Positions 1 through 12,650 of a stretch of DNA of 64,000 nt are shown here, in pieces. Positions within the stretch are counted from its first letter, which is position 1. The number at the start of each line of letters is the position of its first letter. Source of the stretch: Lepus europaeus. Its lineage: Eukaryota; Chordata; Mammalia; Lagomorpha; Leporidae. The DNA lies in NCBI RefSeq assembly GCF_033115175.1, contig NC_084827.1, positions 147,987,701-148,051,700 of the forward strand. Reading direction: 5' to 3'. A model generated the notes under the pieces. The model saw only the letters and a program-made list of their open reading frames with translations, was not told the origin of the DNA and made no database searches. A program made the position numbers and the translations under genes.

Positions 1-290
1 CTAGGCAGCTTCCCGAGCTCCTTTGGACTTAGAAGCCTGTGTTCTCAGAAGAGCATTTTGGAGAAACACAGCCATGGCCTGTGCTCTTGTTCCTTACTCT
101 GCTATGGGAACTGACTCCCTTCTAACTTTAAGCTTTGGTACTTTCTGCTCCTTGAACTCTTAGGTTTCATAGAGAAGACTCAATGATGAAAATATAACCC
201 CTGTTTAATATTCATTCGATTCAAAAATCATTTGTTAAAGACATGTGATGTGTTTGTATTATGCTGGATACAAACCATTGAAATGTGCCT
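1..290. other. Unique non-coding sequence
   Basis: I see no gene, RNA or repeat that I can name here. The sequence ends at the left target-site copy of the first CSINE. Confidence 0.5.
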
Positions 291-640
291 TCTTTTTTAA
301 AAGATTTATTTATTTATTTAAAAATCAGAGTTAAAATGGGGCTGGGGGTGGGGGAACAGAGAGAGAGAGAGAGGGAGATAGATTTTCCATCTGCTGGTTC
401 ACTCCCCAGATAGTCCTAATGGCCAGGGCTGAGTCAGGCTAAGCCAGGAGGCAGAACCTTTTTCCAGGTCTCCCATGTAGGTAGCAGAGACATGACTTGG
501 GCCATCTCCCACTGCAGTCCCAGGCCATTAGCAGGAAGCTGAATCTGAAGTGGAGCAGCCAGGACATGAACCGACATCCATATGGGATGCCAGCATCCCA
601 GGCGGTAGCTTTTACCCACTATGCTGCAACACCAGCCTCA
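291..640 (-). mobile_element. CSINE (lagomorph tRNA-derived SINE)
   Basis: The element reads on the minus strand: the complement of its A-rich tail (AAGATTTATTTATTTATTT) is at the left and the tRNA-like head (complement of GGCTGGTGTTGCAGCATAG) is at the right. The body has the typical CSINE blocks, including the GA-rich tract at 360-378. The flanks carry a 10-base duplication with one mismatch, AAATGTGCCT at 281-290 and AAAGGTGCCT at 641-650. It is moderately diverged. Confidence 0.93.
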
Positions 641-1085
641 AAAGGTGCCTATTTTTGAGACAATGTTGCTACTGAAAGAAGTAAAAGCAGTAACACTAAT
701 GGCACAACGTTGCTGTGCAGTGCCATATTTGTGAGTATGTGTGGGTTTTTGCAAGGTACATTCACCGCTTGCATCTTAGTTGCCACTTGATAAAATATAT
801 GAGGTGGGTGTTAATAGCTCCGAATAACAGGTAAGTACGTAATCCCTGGAAGTCAGGTGGTTTGCTCAGTCATATGGCTAGTAACTCATTGAGGATGTTT
901 AGTTTTTAGATTTTCTTCAATGGGCAGGCTGCTCTCCCCCAACAAGGCCTACTTCATGGTGGCAATGGTCAACTTTCTAACATGGTAGGTTTGACATATT
1001 TATATGCATATCTGAAACCATAGAATATACATTATATTCCTTTATAGAGAGGTGAAGCTGGAATAAACCCTGACAATTTTTTAAA
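641..1085. other. Unique sequence, possible faint MIR trace
   Basis: There is no gene. The stretch around 800-900 (GAGGTGGGTGTTAATAG, then a region with GTCATATGGCTAGTAACTC) faintly resembles the minus-strand MIR core, but it is too weak to call separately. Confidence 0.4.
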
Positions 1086-1087
1086 GC

Positions 1088-1195
1088 TAATCTCATTTTA
1101 TTTGGAAGAAACTGAGGTTTAGGAAGGTTCAACATGCCAGGGTCACACAGCAAGCTTGCAGCACAGCAAGACTGAAACACTGTGCATTATCCAAA
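1088..1195 (-). mobile_element. MIR fragment
   Basis: Minus-oriented MIR core: GAAACTGAGGTTTAGGAAGG is followed by AGGGTCACACAGCAAGCTTG, the familiar complement of the tRNA-derived MIR region. Both ends are truncated. Confidence 0.75.
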
Positions 1196-3350
1196 TCATT
1201 TCTGATTGTTAATCCTATCCCTACTTTTTGAAAAGTACTTTTGTCTTCTTCTTGCCTGTTCTGAGAGCCTTCAGGAAAATTAAAATCCCAGTACCAGAGC
1301 AGCATGTAGCACTGTCCTCGTGGACAGTGAAGAGGAGCTGGACGTGGAGGTTCACTGAGATCATTCCCCGGGTGTTTTTACCTGTAGATGGTCTGGTGCC
1401 TACTCATCTAACCAGTGAACAGGGCTCCCTCACACAGGATGCTTGTTTCTATTGACAGGTGCCCTCCTGATTCTTGTCTGAGCCATGTGCAGTTTATGTC
1501 TGTCTGACCTTGTGTTCTCTCCAGCACCCCGGGGAAACCCCAGCCTGTGGTGATCCCCTGTTCTTCAGGTGGAAAGCACAAATCCAATGCACCACCAAAA
1601 TGGGGAAGAAGGTCAAGGATTCATTTCTGACAGATCCTGGGCAGGGAGGTCACAAGGAGCCAGGAGTTGCAGTGGTCCACCCCTGGATCACCTGCGGCAG
1701 GAATGAAGAATGGGACAGAGAGAGATACGGAGATACGGAGAGTGAGTAGAGAGTGAGTAGAGTAGAGAGAGAAGCAACTGGGATATATAAGGGATTAGGG
1801 TGTGAATCACTCAAAGTACTCGAGCAAATTCCTGAATGATTTGCTTAAAGGAAGCAGAGGGAATAGGAGATCCCAGAGGGGAATAGAGATCTCTAGCAGG
1901 AGAAATGACTCCAAATTCTTATCTCTGGCTGCCGACTTGCATCTTCTGGGTGTGGTGTCCGCTTTAACGTGCAGGCAGCAACCTTTGCTATGCTGTCTGC
2001 GAGAGACCACTAAACCGGAGACTACTGGGAAAATAAGTTTTGCTCCTTTTCTTGCTCTCCTGGATGGCTTTTGTGTATCCCCCCATTGTTGAAGGGATTG
2101 GAATGGAAGAAGCAGAGAAACTGTTAAGTCTTCATATGGGCAGTGATCTTTAAGACCCATAAAAGATTATCATAACTTTGCATGACTAAAGTGAAAATTC
2201 TATTTTTATGGCTGCCTATGTTTTATGCTCTATACATTTCATAATAACGATTAGGGTAAAAGGATGGGCTTCATTTACAAACATCAAAATGGCTCACATT
2301 CTCCTTACAGCCAGGTAAGCGCCTGCAGCAAGTTCAAGAAAGAGCTTATAGCCCAGAAGACTCCCAGGCTCTCTGAGGCATCAGTCAACAGAGCATTTTT
2401 AAGGGCGGGGAGGAGAGAAAGGGTGGGAGAGGAGAGAGAGAGAGAAGCGCATGATTGTGATGGTGGCTGCCTGTGAGCACAGTTGTCCATACCGTGCTCA
2501 TATAGGAATCATTTGCCAAATACATTTCAGCTTCTTGGTCCCTTCTCAAGGTGATAGGTCCTATTTCCCTGAAATGCCTTTTCTCTTACAGTGACCAGAA
2601 ACTCTTTAGAAATGTCAGCACAGGAAGAACCTTAGCAATTGTTGCTATTTAACACAACTGGCTTCTCTCACCTGTGCCCAAAATCTGTTAGTTTATAGTT
2701 AGATTCGGTGTGTGTGTGTGTCCTCGAACCCCTGGGTGCCTCTGCTGTCTTTCCACTTAGTTCTACCTTGGATTGATTTTGCCTCCTAGCAAAGAGTTAA
2801 AGGTTATCATGCAGGGATTTAAGTCTGGGCACGCTGGCAGCCATGTACCAAGGCAACAGCAGCTACAAATAGTGTATGGTACAAGCTTTCAGGGTAAACA
2901 TCAATTTCTCCAATTTGCTATAGCCCAAGAACCTTATAAGCCTAGCGAATGAATTGTGAGTGTGGATTTTGCGCAAGATGGATGGCGCAAGGGTTGTTTC
3001 TATAAAGCGCTGCTAATGTACACTGACTCTTCGGTTTAACTGTCGAGAAGGAGTAAAAAGTCACAGCGGTTTTACTTCCTGCCCTTCTTGGAGGTGCCAG
3101 TTTCAGTCTTTATGGCTAGAACCTGCTCTGCAATCTCTCACCTGGATTCAGCTACCTACTGATGGGAGGGGTTGCCAGAGCTTGTCCCCAAGCACTTGGG
3201 CAAAAGGTCCTCTCCTCTCTGCTGATTACAACCCTATTTTCCAGCCTATGACCTATCTTTGAGCTCCAACTGTGTTGGCTGAGCATTCATGCATGAGTTG
3301 TGTCTTATGTTTGGAAATATTTCTGTTTCCAAAAGTTCATCCATCTACCA
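1196..3350. other. Unique non-coding stretch with GA-rich tracts
   Basis: About 2.1 kb without a recognised gene. Short purine-rich tracts lie at about 1712-1775 and 2405-2445. The part from 1200 to 2480 has several short overlapping open frames, none with a familiar protein signature. An old, unrecognised LTR or other repeat is possible in 1500-2150, but I cannot support it. The part at 2940-3060 is unique and contains a perfect TTGCGCAA palindrome at 2969-2976. Confidence 0.45.
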
Positions 3351-3354
3351 TAAT

Positions 3355-3905
3355 AGATGTTGAGCTCTTTCTACACGTTGGGCACTATGTTAAGTGCTTT
3401 ATGCAGGCTAGCTTGTGGAATACTACTATTTCTTTTTTTTTTTTTCTTCTTTAAATTTTTGACAGGCAGAGTGGACAGTGAGAGAGAGACAGAGAGAAAG
3501 GTCTTCCTTTTGCCGTTGGTTCACCCTCCAACGGCCGCCGCGGTAGCGCAGTGCTGATCCGATGGCAGGAGCCAGGTGCTTCTCCTGGTCTCCCATGGGG
3601 TGCAGGGCCCAAGGGCTTCGGCCATCCTCCACTGCACTCCCTGGCCACAGCAGAGAGCTGGCCTGGAAGAGGGGCAACCGGGACAGGATCGGTGCCCCGA
3701 CCGGGACTAGAACCTGGTGTGCCGGCGCCGCAGGCGGAGGATTAGCCTAGTGAGCCGTGGCGCCGGCGGAATACTACTGTTTCAATGAGATAAGTATCAT
3801 TATCACGCACATTTTTTTAAAAAATGAAAGCAGAGATGAAATGACTTGCCTGAAATCACAGACCTAGTAAGCACTAGTGCTGATCCCAACTCAGGCAGCC
3901 TCAAC
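3355..3905 (-). mobile_element. MIR split by a CSINE
   Basis: The left part (3355-3432) contains GGGCACTATGTTAAGTGCTT. The right part (3784-3905) contains a GAAATGACTTGCCTGAAATC block and the following CACAGACCTAGTAAGC. Together they form one minus-oriented MIR, cut by the CSINE at 3433-3767. The order of the two halves matches an uninterrupted MIR. Confidence 0.75.
3433..3767 (-). mobile_element. CSINE inserted in a MIR
   Basis: A minus-oriented CSINE with the T-run at the left and a GC-rich head complement (GAGCCGTGGCGCCGGC) at the right. The low divergence and retained CpGs suggest a rather young copy. A 16-base target duplication with one mismatch flanks it: GGAATACTACTATTTC at 3417-3432 and GGAATACTACTGTTTC at 3768-3783. 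Confidence 0.95.
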
Positions 3906-4849
3906 CCACTTAGAACATTCCCATGTTAAAAGTGCATCTCTTCAAAGCCCTTTGTGGTTTATTAAACTTCCATGCTTATATCCAGGCCTTTAGAATGGAG
4001 CAGCAACCTGAGAACTAGGTGTGATTTATGTGTCATTCTTTCCCCACAGTGTACCTAGAGCACTCAAATATTTGTTACTGTCAAAGGGCCAAAGCAATCC
4101 TAGAAAAAGCTGGTAGCCATAGAAATGGGATTCCCCCCAAAGGAGGCACAGCTTTTTCTTCCTGATGATGGTTAAAGGGTGGAATATGATAATTTAGTTT
4201 AAAGACAACCTTAAATACAAATTTCATTAATCAGAATGAGTATTTCTGCAATAATGAGCCCTAAGTTGAATTTTAGAAGCCTCTTTAGGCTTTGTAAGTA
4301 ACAAAGCTGTTATAAAAACAATTTGATAAGACAGTCTGTTTGCAATGGTGTGGCTCTACTGTGTAAAAGGGTACCTCAGCCTGGTGTCTGAGCAAACCCA
4401 AGTTATGTAATGTTAACATAATGGATTATGCATATTGTATCGGGTTAAAAATGAAACCCAGTGAAGTATTACAGCAATTTAAAAAATATATATCGGAGCT
4501 TGTTCAGCACAGATATTTAAAATTTAAACCTGTTTAAATATTCAGCTGAAACTAAAATAAAATTCTGAAAAATGGAATTCAATAGAAAAGCTCCATTAAG
4601 AGTAAAAATGCTTCTCCAAATCCATTTGGTTCTAATAGAAACCCATCGAGTGAGGTTTTCATTGTTGCACACCAGCCAAGGGAAAAATTATACATACACT
4701 TGGGTGGGAGAAAGGCAGTTGGACTTCTTGTGCAAGAACAGGGAAAGAGAGAAAGAGAGCCTGAGACCCACACCCTGATTAGGCCACAGTTGGTTTAAGG
4801 TGGTCAGGAGCTCTTAAACAGAGCCTTCCCATTTGTTCCTTGTTTCCGT
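3906..4849. other. Unique AT-rich non-coding stretch
   Basis: No gene or named repeat is visible. The composition is AT-rich with several TAAT/ATTA motifs. The short open frames have no familiar protein signature. Confidence 0.5.
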
Positions 4850-5760
4850 GAAATCTCATTTCACCTTCTGCCTCAGCTGTGGTCCTAAAAACAAGGGAAA
4901 AAATTGGCACCTTTTGCGGCAATATCAGGATACTGACCAATTTGCCTTCTGAGAGCCAAGCTTTATTTCTCTGATAAACATCCTGCAGGATGTTTTTATT
5001 CAATTAATTGGAATGATTGCCTGCACAGAAATGTACTGTTTTATCAAGGTCTGCTTGACTATCAGGCTTGGGCTGAGCCCCAGCATATTTGTTACTCAGT
5101 TCTCCAGACAGCAAACGCATGAGGATTCTGAAACATAATTAAAACAATCAGTGAGAATTAGCCAGCTCAGTGACTGCACTCACATAGCAAACTCAGAGAA
5201 GTAAACAGGGCGAGGTATGGGCGAGGGAATGAGAGCTTTCCAGAGACAGAGAGGTGGCTGTTAGGAGACATCAAGTAGAGGGTATTATGAAAAGAAATAT
5301 AGGATAATATAAACAGAGACTCTAATCCTGAGGACTGTAAATCCCCTCTCCTTAATTGGTTTAGAAACTGTGGTCTGTAATGTGAGACGGAGGGCTCTGG
5401 CTGCCTTTCTTCTTTGCTGCCCAGAATCACATTAAATGGAAAACAATAGCAGGGCTGACAGCTCCCTTTCTATGGGGGCACTTAGAGCTAATCTACTATT
5501 GAGACTAATACAATTACACGGGATTAGGGTGCTGCCAATGATACACAGATTGGGGAATTCTCGGTGGAAGGGGAGCAGGGCTCTTTCAAAGTAGGGTTTG
5601 GGGGCTGAAGAGGGGAAGAACATCAAGTACGCAATGCTCCTAATTATTCCAAAATTAAGGGAAATAACCATGATTTTGTAATTAACCAGGATCTTGATTA
5701 TGAATGCTAATGCAAGCAGAACTCCAGTCTGAGGTTTCTTCATTGGCACTTCACCCTCAT
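4850..5760. other. Candidate conserved non-coding block
   Basis: Unique DNA without recognisable repeats. It is dense in TAAT/ATTA cores (for example TTCAATTAATTGGAATGATT near 5000 and CTCCTAATTATTCC near 5637) and has few CpG. This resembles the homeodomain-motif-rich enhancers of developmental genes, but conservation was not tested. Open frames on either strand here have no known domain. Confidence 0.35.
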
Positions 5761-6316
5761 TTGCTTACTTTTAATGATTTCTAGTTGAATTTGGATATTT
5801 CCATATATGCGAACACCCTTCCATTTGCTTTCCTGGTTCATGAATTTCCCTTCAGTTTCTCTAGACAGAGGGGAACTTAAACTTGGGAATATAGGAATCA
5901 CTCCCATCCAGGGATAATTCCCTGATCTCTACTTGGCATTTCCTTTGCAACTTGACCTGCTAGTTACTGTTGGATTTTTTTTTTACAAAGTGATTATGGA
6001 TTATGGATTTCTTTACAAAGTGATTATCAGTGCTGGTATCATGACCACAACTGGAGTGTTAATTCAGAGTTCCCTGTGTTTCCCGTGTGACCTTGACATT
6101 GATAATGTGGTAATTACACCAGGCAGAGGTGGGATATTTATCAAGGGAATCCATGAAAAAGGCATAATGCTTTTAAAAAATAGCATTTGTTTTATAAAGC
6201 ACTACCAATTTCTCCTTTATAAGCCTTAAAAAAATTCCCTAACAAATCAAGTACTACATAGCATCAGTTAGCATGTTTCTTCATCACTTGGTAAATATAT
6301 CAAGTTATTCTTTTAT
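5761..6316. other. Unique sequence with a short internal duplication
   Basis: TTACAAAGTGATTATGGATTATGGATTTC followed by a second TTACAAAGTGATTAT makes a direct repeat of about 15 bases, at about 5983 and 6013. The open frame across this part has no recognisable domain and I do not call it a gene. Confidence 0.45.
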
Positions 6317-6667
6317 TTTTATAAAGATTTATTTATTATTTATTTGAAAGGCAGATTTATAGAGAAAGATGGAGAGAGAGAGACAGAGAAATCTTCCATC
6401 CACTGGTTCACTACCCACATGGCTGCAATGGCCAGGACTTGGCCAGGCTGAAGCCAGGAGCTTCTTCTGGATCTATCATATGGGTGCAGGGGCCCAGACA
6501 CTTGGGCCATCTTCTGCTGATTCTCCTAGGCCTTTAGCAAGGAGCTGGATTGGTAGTAGAGCACCCAGGACATGAATATAGGATACTAGCTTCCTATTTA
6601 CGATGCCCATATAAGATGCTGGCTTCACAAGCGTTGCCTTTATCTGGTACACCACATTGCCTGCCTC
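6317..6667 (-). mobile_element. CSINE
   Basis: Minus orientation: the complement of the A-rich tail (AAGATTTATTTATTATTTAT) is at the left, then GAAAGGCAG, the GA tract, the CACTGGTTCACTACCC block and a degraded head at the right. It is an older copy. Target duplications are not clear because both flanks are T-rich. Confidence 0.9.
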
Positions 6668-9230
6668 CTATTTTTATTTTTAGATGATATAGAAAATATG
6701 ACATAATTATTATATCCCCCAGCATGGCACAATACATTTCTAATTGAATTCCAAAGCTGAGGGTCCTAAATAAGTGCCCCTAGTGGATGCTTAAAGTATA
6801 ACATGTTCCGTGTTCTATTGATATTACTGAAGTTTGAGCTTTTGAGTAATATGGAATGACAACCTTGCCCACCAAAGTAAATGAGTTCTGGTATCAAAGT
6901 CCAGCAATGACAAAGAACCCTTGGCTTGGAAACCCATGTTCTCTTGGTCTTACGGTGTTTTCTTCAAAAGGTCCATGTCTCATGGAAAGTGTGATAATTT
7001 GAGATGTTAACTGACACGACAGTTTGTGAATATGAGGCCCAAAGAGAATGAGGTGCTCGTGATTCTGATTCAGATGTGGGAAGTTTGGAAGGAAAGAATA
7101 AAGTGGAGAGGACTAGGTGAAGATGGACATTAAAGAATCCACTTATTAATTATGTAGATTTTTAAAAGCGATAAAATTCGGCGCGGTTAGCAATGACCAC
7201 AGTTCTTTTCCAAAGAACATAAAGCCCCTCTTTAAACATGCAAAACTCTATAATTTGCTAAGCATATCTTATTTGCCTTGTCAAGGCTTAAGAAAAAGAA
7301 GTCTGAGAAACTCGTATGTTTCTTGCCCCTGCTAGTAAACAGAAGAGCTGTTCCAATCATCTCTTAGTTAGCTTTTTTCATGTGTGTTTATAAATCACGA
7401 GTGTTCAAATATAGTAATTGCATTGAATAAAACATACAAAAACAGGAATGTTGATGATGTCACTTATTTAGAAACTGGCCAGTTACAGAACCCAGATCTA
7501 GCCGTTTGATTTCTGCCAGAAAGTATACCTCTGTGAATTGGAAAGTCTGGCATTTTCTAGAAGTTAAAGTGCTTGGAAAAGGCTAAGGGGAAAATGAGAT
7601 AATTTTCAAAATGATTTCTTTTCCTTTCAAGTATTCGCTGATGGTTGTCACACACCTTTATTCTCTAGATGATCCCAACAGTGTGGCCAGTTTGTGCAGG
7701 AAAGGTAGGGAGGGGGGCACTGACAGATGGGTTTGGGAACCTAGGAATATAGGAGTGATTTAAAGACCTCTCAAATAGCCAAAGTGGGAGGACGCACAAA
7801 GGTCAAATTCAGGGGTCCTGAGTCTACTCTTTGAAAGAATTCAGAATGAGGCCTGGCTTTCTTTGCTGCAGAAACAGGGCACGGTGGTGGGGTGGGGCGC
7901 CTTTGCTGTGGAGTTCACAGCTGCAGAGGATGAGGTCTTGTAGAGTTCATGTCATCCTTCTATTCACTGATACAACCAGCACCTGGTTATTTGTTTATTT
8001 TTAAAAATGTTGTGCTGCTGTTTGTTTAAGTGAAGGAAAAAATAGCCACTCTACTGCCAGACATTGGTGAATGACACTCCCTTCCTATTTTCTTAGTCTC
8101 CAGGGCCTCCCCTCTACGTTGTGCTATCCATTCCCTCTGCTGAAGAATCCCCAAGTATGTCATCAGGGCCCATGTCCTTGCTCTGTGAGTCATCTTCCTG
8201 AAGCCGGGTCAATATCATTTCCATTTTGAACATTTTACACAGTAGATTAGTTTTCAAACCCCAACAACTGAACTTTCCCAATTTTTATGTGATGAAATTT
8301 AACTCCAATCATACAGGCATAAAAATAAGCATACTCACTAGAGCATTGTTAGATTTCAGGAGGAAATTTTATTTCACATTAAAATACGGTCTAGAGTAGT
8401 CCAATTGTGAAAAAAATGCATTGTGTGTGGGCTTCTTTTGCATATGTAGATATGAAATAGCATGAGCAGTAGCCAGATAATATAATTTTCATTCAGCCAA
8501 GTATCGAGTATTATTCGAAGAAGAAATGCAACTTTTGCAGTGTGATTTATACATGCGTACATACCCTTCATTGTGAGTCTAGATGAAATGCAGACATTTA
8601 TAGTTCTATAACCAGAGGAATAAAATTTGAATGTGTAGTAAAACGAGAAATGTATTTTAAATGGGCTTTAGAAACAGAACTGAGGAAGTTGTCAGGAGGC
8701 CATAGTCCCTAATGTAATTGGTTATTTTGTTAGATGGCTACTCAGATTGAGGCCTGGCAGGCAAAGGATTGAATTCAGGCTGATGGGCATGGGAGATGGA
8801 GCGATGACTTCCTGGAAAAGATTGAGAAGCAGCAACACAGTAATCCAGGCTGGCCATAAAGCTCGCCATAAAGCCAGTGTGAAAGATTCCCCCCTGCCCA
8901 TGCGATGCAACCTTATTTATTTCTTTTTTCTTTTAAAAGAACTATTTTATGATGTGGCATAGATCATTGATCATAGTGTTTTCTACTTCACATATCTCCT
9001 AGCTGTGTTCTGTGTCAAATTTACAGAAGACATAACCATTATTTCCACAAAATATTGGAAGACGGAGTGGCCATTGGCCCATCAGCACCTATCACTTCCA
9101 GTAAAACTCCTTTGGGCATGCGTCACAGAAGCCACTTACAGCCCCTAGTGGTGCGTGGTAAAAGGGGTATGTTAGACAGTCTCCTTGCTCTGATGGGCAG
9201 CTGATGCTGTAGACTAGCCCATAGCTCTTC
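6668..9230. other. Unique non-coding stretch
   Basis: About 2.5 kb without a gene, RNA or repeat that I can name. It is moderately AT-rich with no long open frame. Confidence 0.5.
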
Positions 9231-9239
9231 CCTCTTGTC

Positions 9240-10085
9240 TTAAAAGAACTCAAATTTCCAGTAGAAAAGTTATATCATGTGTCTTGGGTAGAGAATTATC
9301 TGTTCTCTCTCCAGTCCTTACTACAGTATGACACATGACACAAGATGGGCAATCACAGAATGCCATCCTGGTGGCAGTTACTGCTACTAGCATAGGCTTG
9401 TGACCCAAGCTGGACCAATCAGTCCTCAGGACTGGTTCATTCCAATAATTTTACTAAGCAAGGGGGGTATGGGCTGCTGACTGCTGGCAGCCATTTTTTT
9501 CTAACCTTATGGAGAAAAACATCCTAAAGACTGATGCCAAAGCAGAACAGGCTGAGCTGAGGTACAGAAAGAAACCAAACTCGTTACCCTGTTTGAGTTC
9601 CTGGCCCCAGCCATGCTTGCTCCGGTGATAAGCCATCGTTTGGGGGCAGAGACTTGGCAGGGTTGGGATGCTACTTGGGACATTTCACATGGGGTGCTGG
9701 GGGTTGAGTCCAGCTTCCCTCTGACATGTACCGTGAGAAGCAGCAGGTGTTGTACTGCTCAACTACTTGGGTCACTGCCACCCATATGGGATATTGAAAT
9801 GGTGTTCCCAGTTCCCAGCTTTAGAACCTGGCCCTGTCATGGCTGATTCAAGCATTTGGGAGTGAAATAGCAGATAGAAGATCTCTCTGTTTCTCTCTCC
9901 ACTCCCCCATCTCTGTCTCTCCCTCCCTCCCTTCCTCCCTCCCCCAGCCCCTTACCCCCTCATCCCCCCATTCCTCCCTTTCAATTCAATAAAAATTAGA
10001 AGGAAAAAACCCTTCTCAGTTTTGTGCTGTAATAAATTCCCTCTTTTGTTTAGTGCAGTTTGAATTAGGTTTCTTCTATCACATG
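9240..10085 (+). mobile_element. Probable LTR-type remnant interrupted by a CSINE
   Basis: The left part includes GTGACCCAAGCTGGACCAAT and CTGCTGGCAGCCATTTTTTT. The right part includes GTAATAAATTCCCTCTTTTG and GTGCAGTTTGAATTAGGTTTC. These match my memory of a widespread mammalian LTR-like repeat that ends in an AATAAATTCCC signal region. The family name is uncertain. The CSINE at 9641-10007 divides it. Confidence 0.45.
9641..10007 (+). mobile_element. Old CSINE
   Basis: Plus orientation. The head is diverged (TGGGGGCAGAGACTTGGCAG). The CACCCATATGGGA block, GCATTTGGGAGTGAAATAGC and a long CT/C-rich tract at 9886-9980 follow, and it ends in an A-rich tail. The pyrimidine tract is longer than in the other copies. 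Confidence 0.8.
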
Positions 10086-10089
10086 TTCC

Positions 10090-10630
10090 CCACCCCCCTC
10101 AAATCCTAATACATTTGAAGTTTAGAAGGAAACAGAATATGTTCTCCTGTGTTTACCAGTGTTTCTTGCAGCCTAAGTTGGAGCCCTGTGACAAGTTCTT
10201 GCCCATAGATTGTGAGCAGAAGTGATCCAAACCTGAGGCGTGGAAGCAATGGTACACATTCCAGCCTTTTCTCTTTTTCAGAGATTTAGAGGCCATGTCT
10301 CCAGATAGAGCTCCGACAACATTTGCTGTTTTTAGCTCCTAAAATTTTGGAGATTGTTTGTTACAAAGACATACAGGGTCTATGACAGACACTGGGCTCA
10401 GCAATGGAAAAATTAAAGAAGTTAAAGGTTCTTACTTGCTCCCCTGAGTTTGTGGGTCAGATCCACGCTCATCAATGTAGCCTTTGTGAAGCTTCTTTGT
10501 AGCAAGAGCAGCAGAGGTAGTCTGTGTCAAAGAAGACATGAGAAACAAGAATAGATTGACATTGAGCACCGGAGTTCTCTTTAGTATTGGGACTAAAAGG
10601 AGTGGTAAAGGTCTCAGCCTCAAAGGAAAC
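10090..10630. other. Unique non-coding stretch
   Basis: I see no gene or named repeat. The short open frames on both strands have no known motif. Confidence 0.5.
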
Positions 10631-10631
10631 C

Positions 10632-10812
10632 ACATTTATGAGTCCAGCTGCAGGTCACTTTACCTACCTTATTTCCTTGCATCCTCATCAACAGACTATG
10701 AGATGATTTTATTGTCAATAAAATGAAATTCCAGGGAGATTACATGGAGCCACAGATTCCTAATTAGAAATGGTCAGTTTTGAGCCCTATTTGCCCAGCT
10801 GCACAATCTAAC
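10632..10812 (-). mobile_element. Diverged MIR
   Basis: The order CTTTACCTACCTTATTTCC, GCATCCTCATCAACA, ATGAGATGATTTTATTG, AAATTCCAGGGAGATTACAT matches a minus-oriented MIR (Pol III-derived SINE) in layout, with many substitutions. Confidence 0.55.
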
Positions 10813-12650
10813 CCAAATTATTTCTTTATTACTACTAATAGTAGTATAAATATCACTTAGAGATAATACTTTCCAGATGGACTCAAAATACCAGTCTCTC
10901 TCACCCACTCTGTAACACAGATCCAGTGGTGTCTGGTCAGCTTCTTGGGTTCAACTCTATGGCTTTAGGGGCAGCGTGCATGCTTCCAAGTCCCCTGACA
11001 CCATGATGCCCCTGCCCCAGCTTCTTATGTCCCTTGCCTGGTCACTATGGGAAGGTACCAGTCTTTCTCTCTATCACATGATCTAGACATTGTCCTCCTT
11101 AGCTTAACCAGTTTTGCTGTTGGGCACACAGCCAATCCAGATCTCACAGTGTTTTGCTCCCAGTTTCTCATATTCTCTAGGCTATTTCTTTTTGGCTTGA
11201 CAAATTTCCTGAACTGTTTGTCCCTATTTCCAACTAATTTGCCAACCAGTGTGCTTCCTGCAGACCATCCATACATGCTCTAGTCTGGACTCAATCATTT
11301 CTTTCTGAATTTATGAAAGATCGCCACATCATTCTTACCTCTTGGCAACTTTAGGTTCTCAGAAAATATTTACAGGAGATCACCTTCTGGGTTTCTAGTA
11401 AAAGGGGATTGAAATTTCAACGCACTAATTTGGTGAAGGAGATTAGTTCTCCTCAGAACTTAGAATTTATCTTTGACTCAACATGCCTCTTACTCCAAAT
11501 CCCCATGCAATTTATGCTAAATGTGCATTGCAATCCAAAATTCAAAATATGAAATTATGGATAAATCGGTCATTGTGGGATCTCTCATACAAGACACCTA
11601 ATACAGGAGTATGCCTGACTGTTTGAAGGAGAGTGAGTGGGTTTCCATTCAGATAAAATCAGACATGATTTATGCTTCACTGTCATAAGTTAAAGTCAAA
11701 ACAAAACAAAGCCTAGAAAACAAATAAGAAACTTTCCCAAAGGGAAATCTGGGGAAAATTCTGGGACTAATTCTCCAAACGACAGGACGAGGGAAATCAT
11801 GAGCAGTTAGGGCAAACATGCTGACGCGCTTAAGGAATGTCATTGTGCTGTGACACAATTAGGATTCCTTATGACATATTGCTTAAATAAGTATTTATGA
11901 GGTGTTCATACTGAAGATAATAAGCCAGATCTGGCCTTTTTCCCATCAGTGAAAAATAATGGGTAAAAGTCCAGTTAGGAGTGTGAGCATCATTTTGCAA
12001 TGAACTCCTCCCTGGGATAGTGAATTTTATAAGCATCAATGGGTTTTATTCAACAAATATTCATTTCATAGTCAGCCAACTTTTGCAACTGATACCTGCC
12101 AATCCATTTTCTAGGAGAATATTAGTGAACTTACACTATTGTCATTTTAAAAATGGATATGTTTCATTTTCATTATTTATATCCTTCCTACTTTTCCAAA
12201 CTATCAATCCAGATGACTGATTTCTGCCTTAAATTCTTACCAATTTTAGTGAAATTGGAAAGCAGGTAGAGGTCCCACTCAGTTGGATCTATGTGAATGT
12301 CTTAGCATGGGAAGGTCACTCAAGGGTTTGAATGGGGGCAGTAGGCCAGGGAGTGAGTCCCTTTGTGGCTTGCCACTCTCCAGTCTTTATCATTTGTGTA
12401 AGTCCTGGTGCTTGTTTGGGCTTCCTGTTCCCTCAACTGTCAAACATTGTGGTTGAAACCAGAGTTTCTATAAGGTCTCTTCTCTCCTGAAACTCTATAT
12501 CTTGTGGTCTCTGAAATGATTCCCAGTTCTCAAGCAGTTAGGATACCACTGCTCTCTCTTCCTTAAAGTTTTTTTCCTGATATTTCTAGCAGGCAAAATT
12601 TGATTCAGCCTTCACATCCTAGTTCAATGTCATTTCTTCTTTGACTCTAA
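10813..12650. other. Unique non-coding stretch
   Basis: About 1.8 kb without a recognised gene. A weak MIR-like trace is possible around 12360-12510 (TGTTCCCTCAACTGTCAAAC) but I do not call it. Confidence 0.45.

Noticed and set aside
1500..2150. Possible LTR with an AATAA-like signal and GAGAGACCACTAAACCGG
   Set aside because: I could not match it to an LTR family, find matching ends, or find a flanking duplication.
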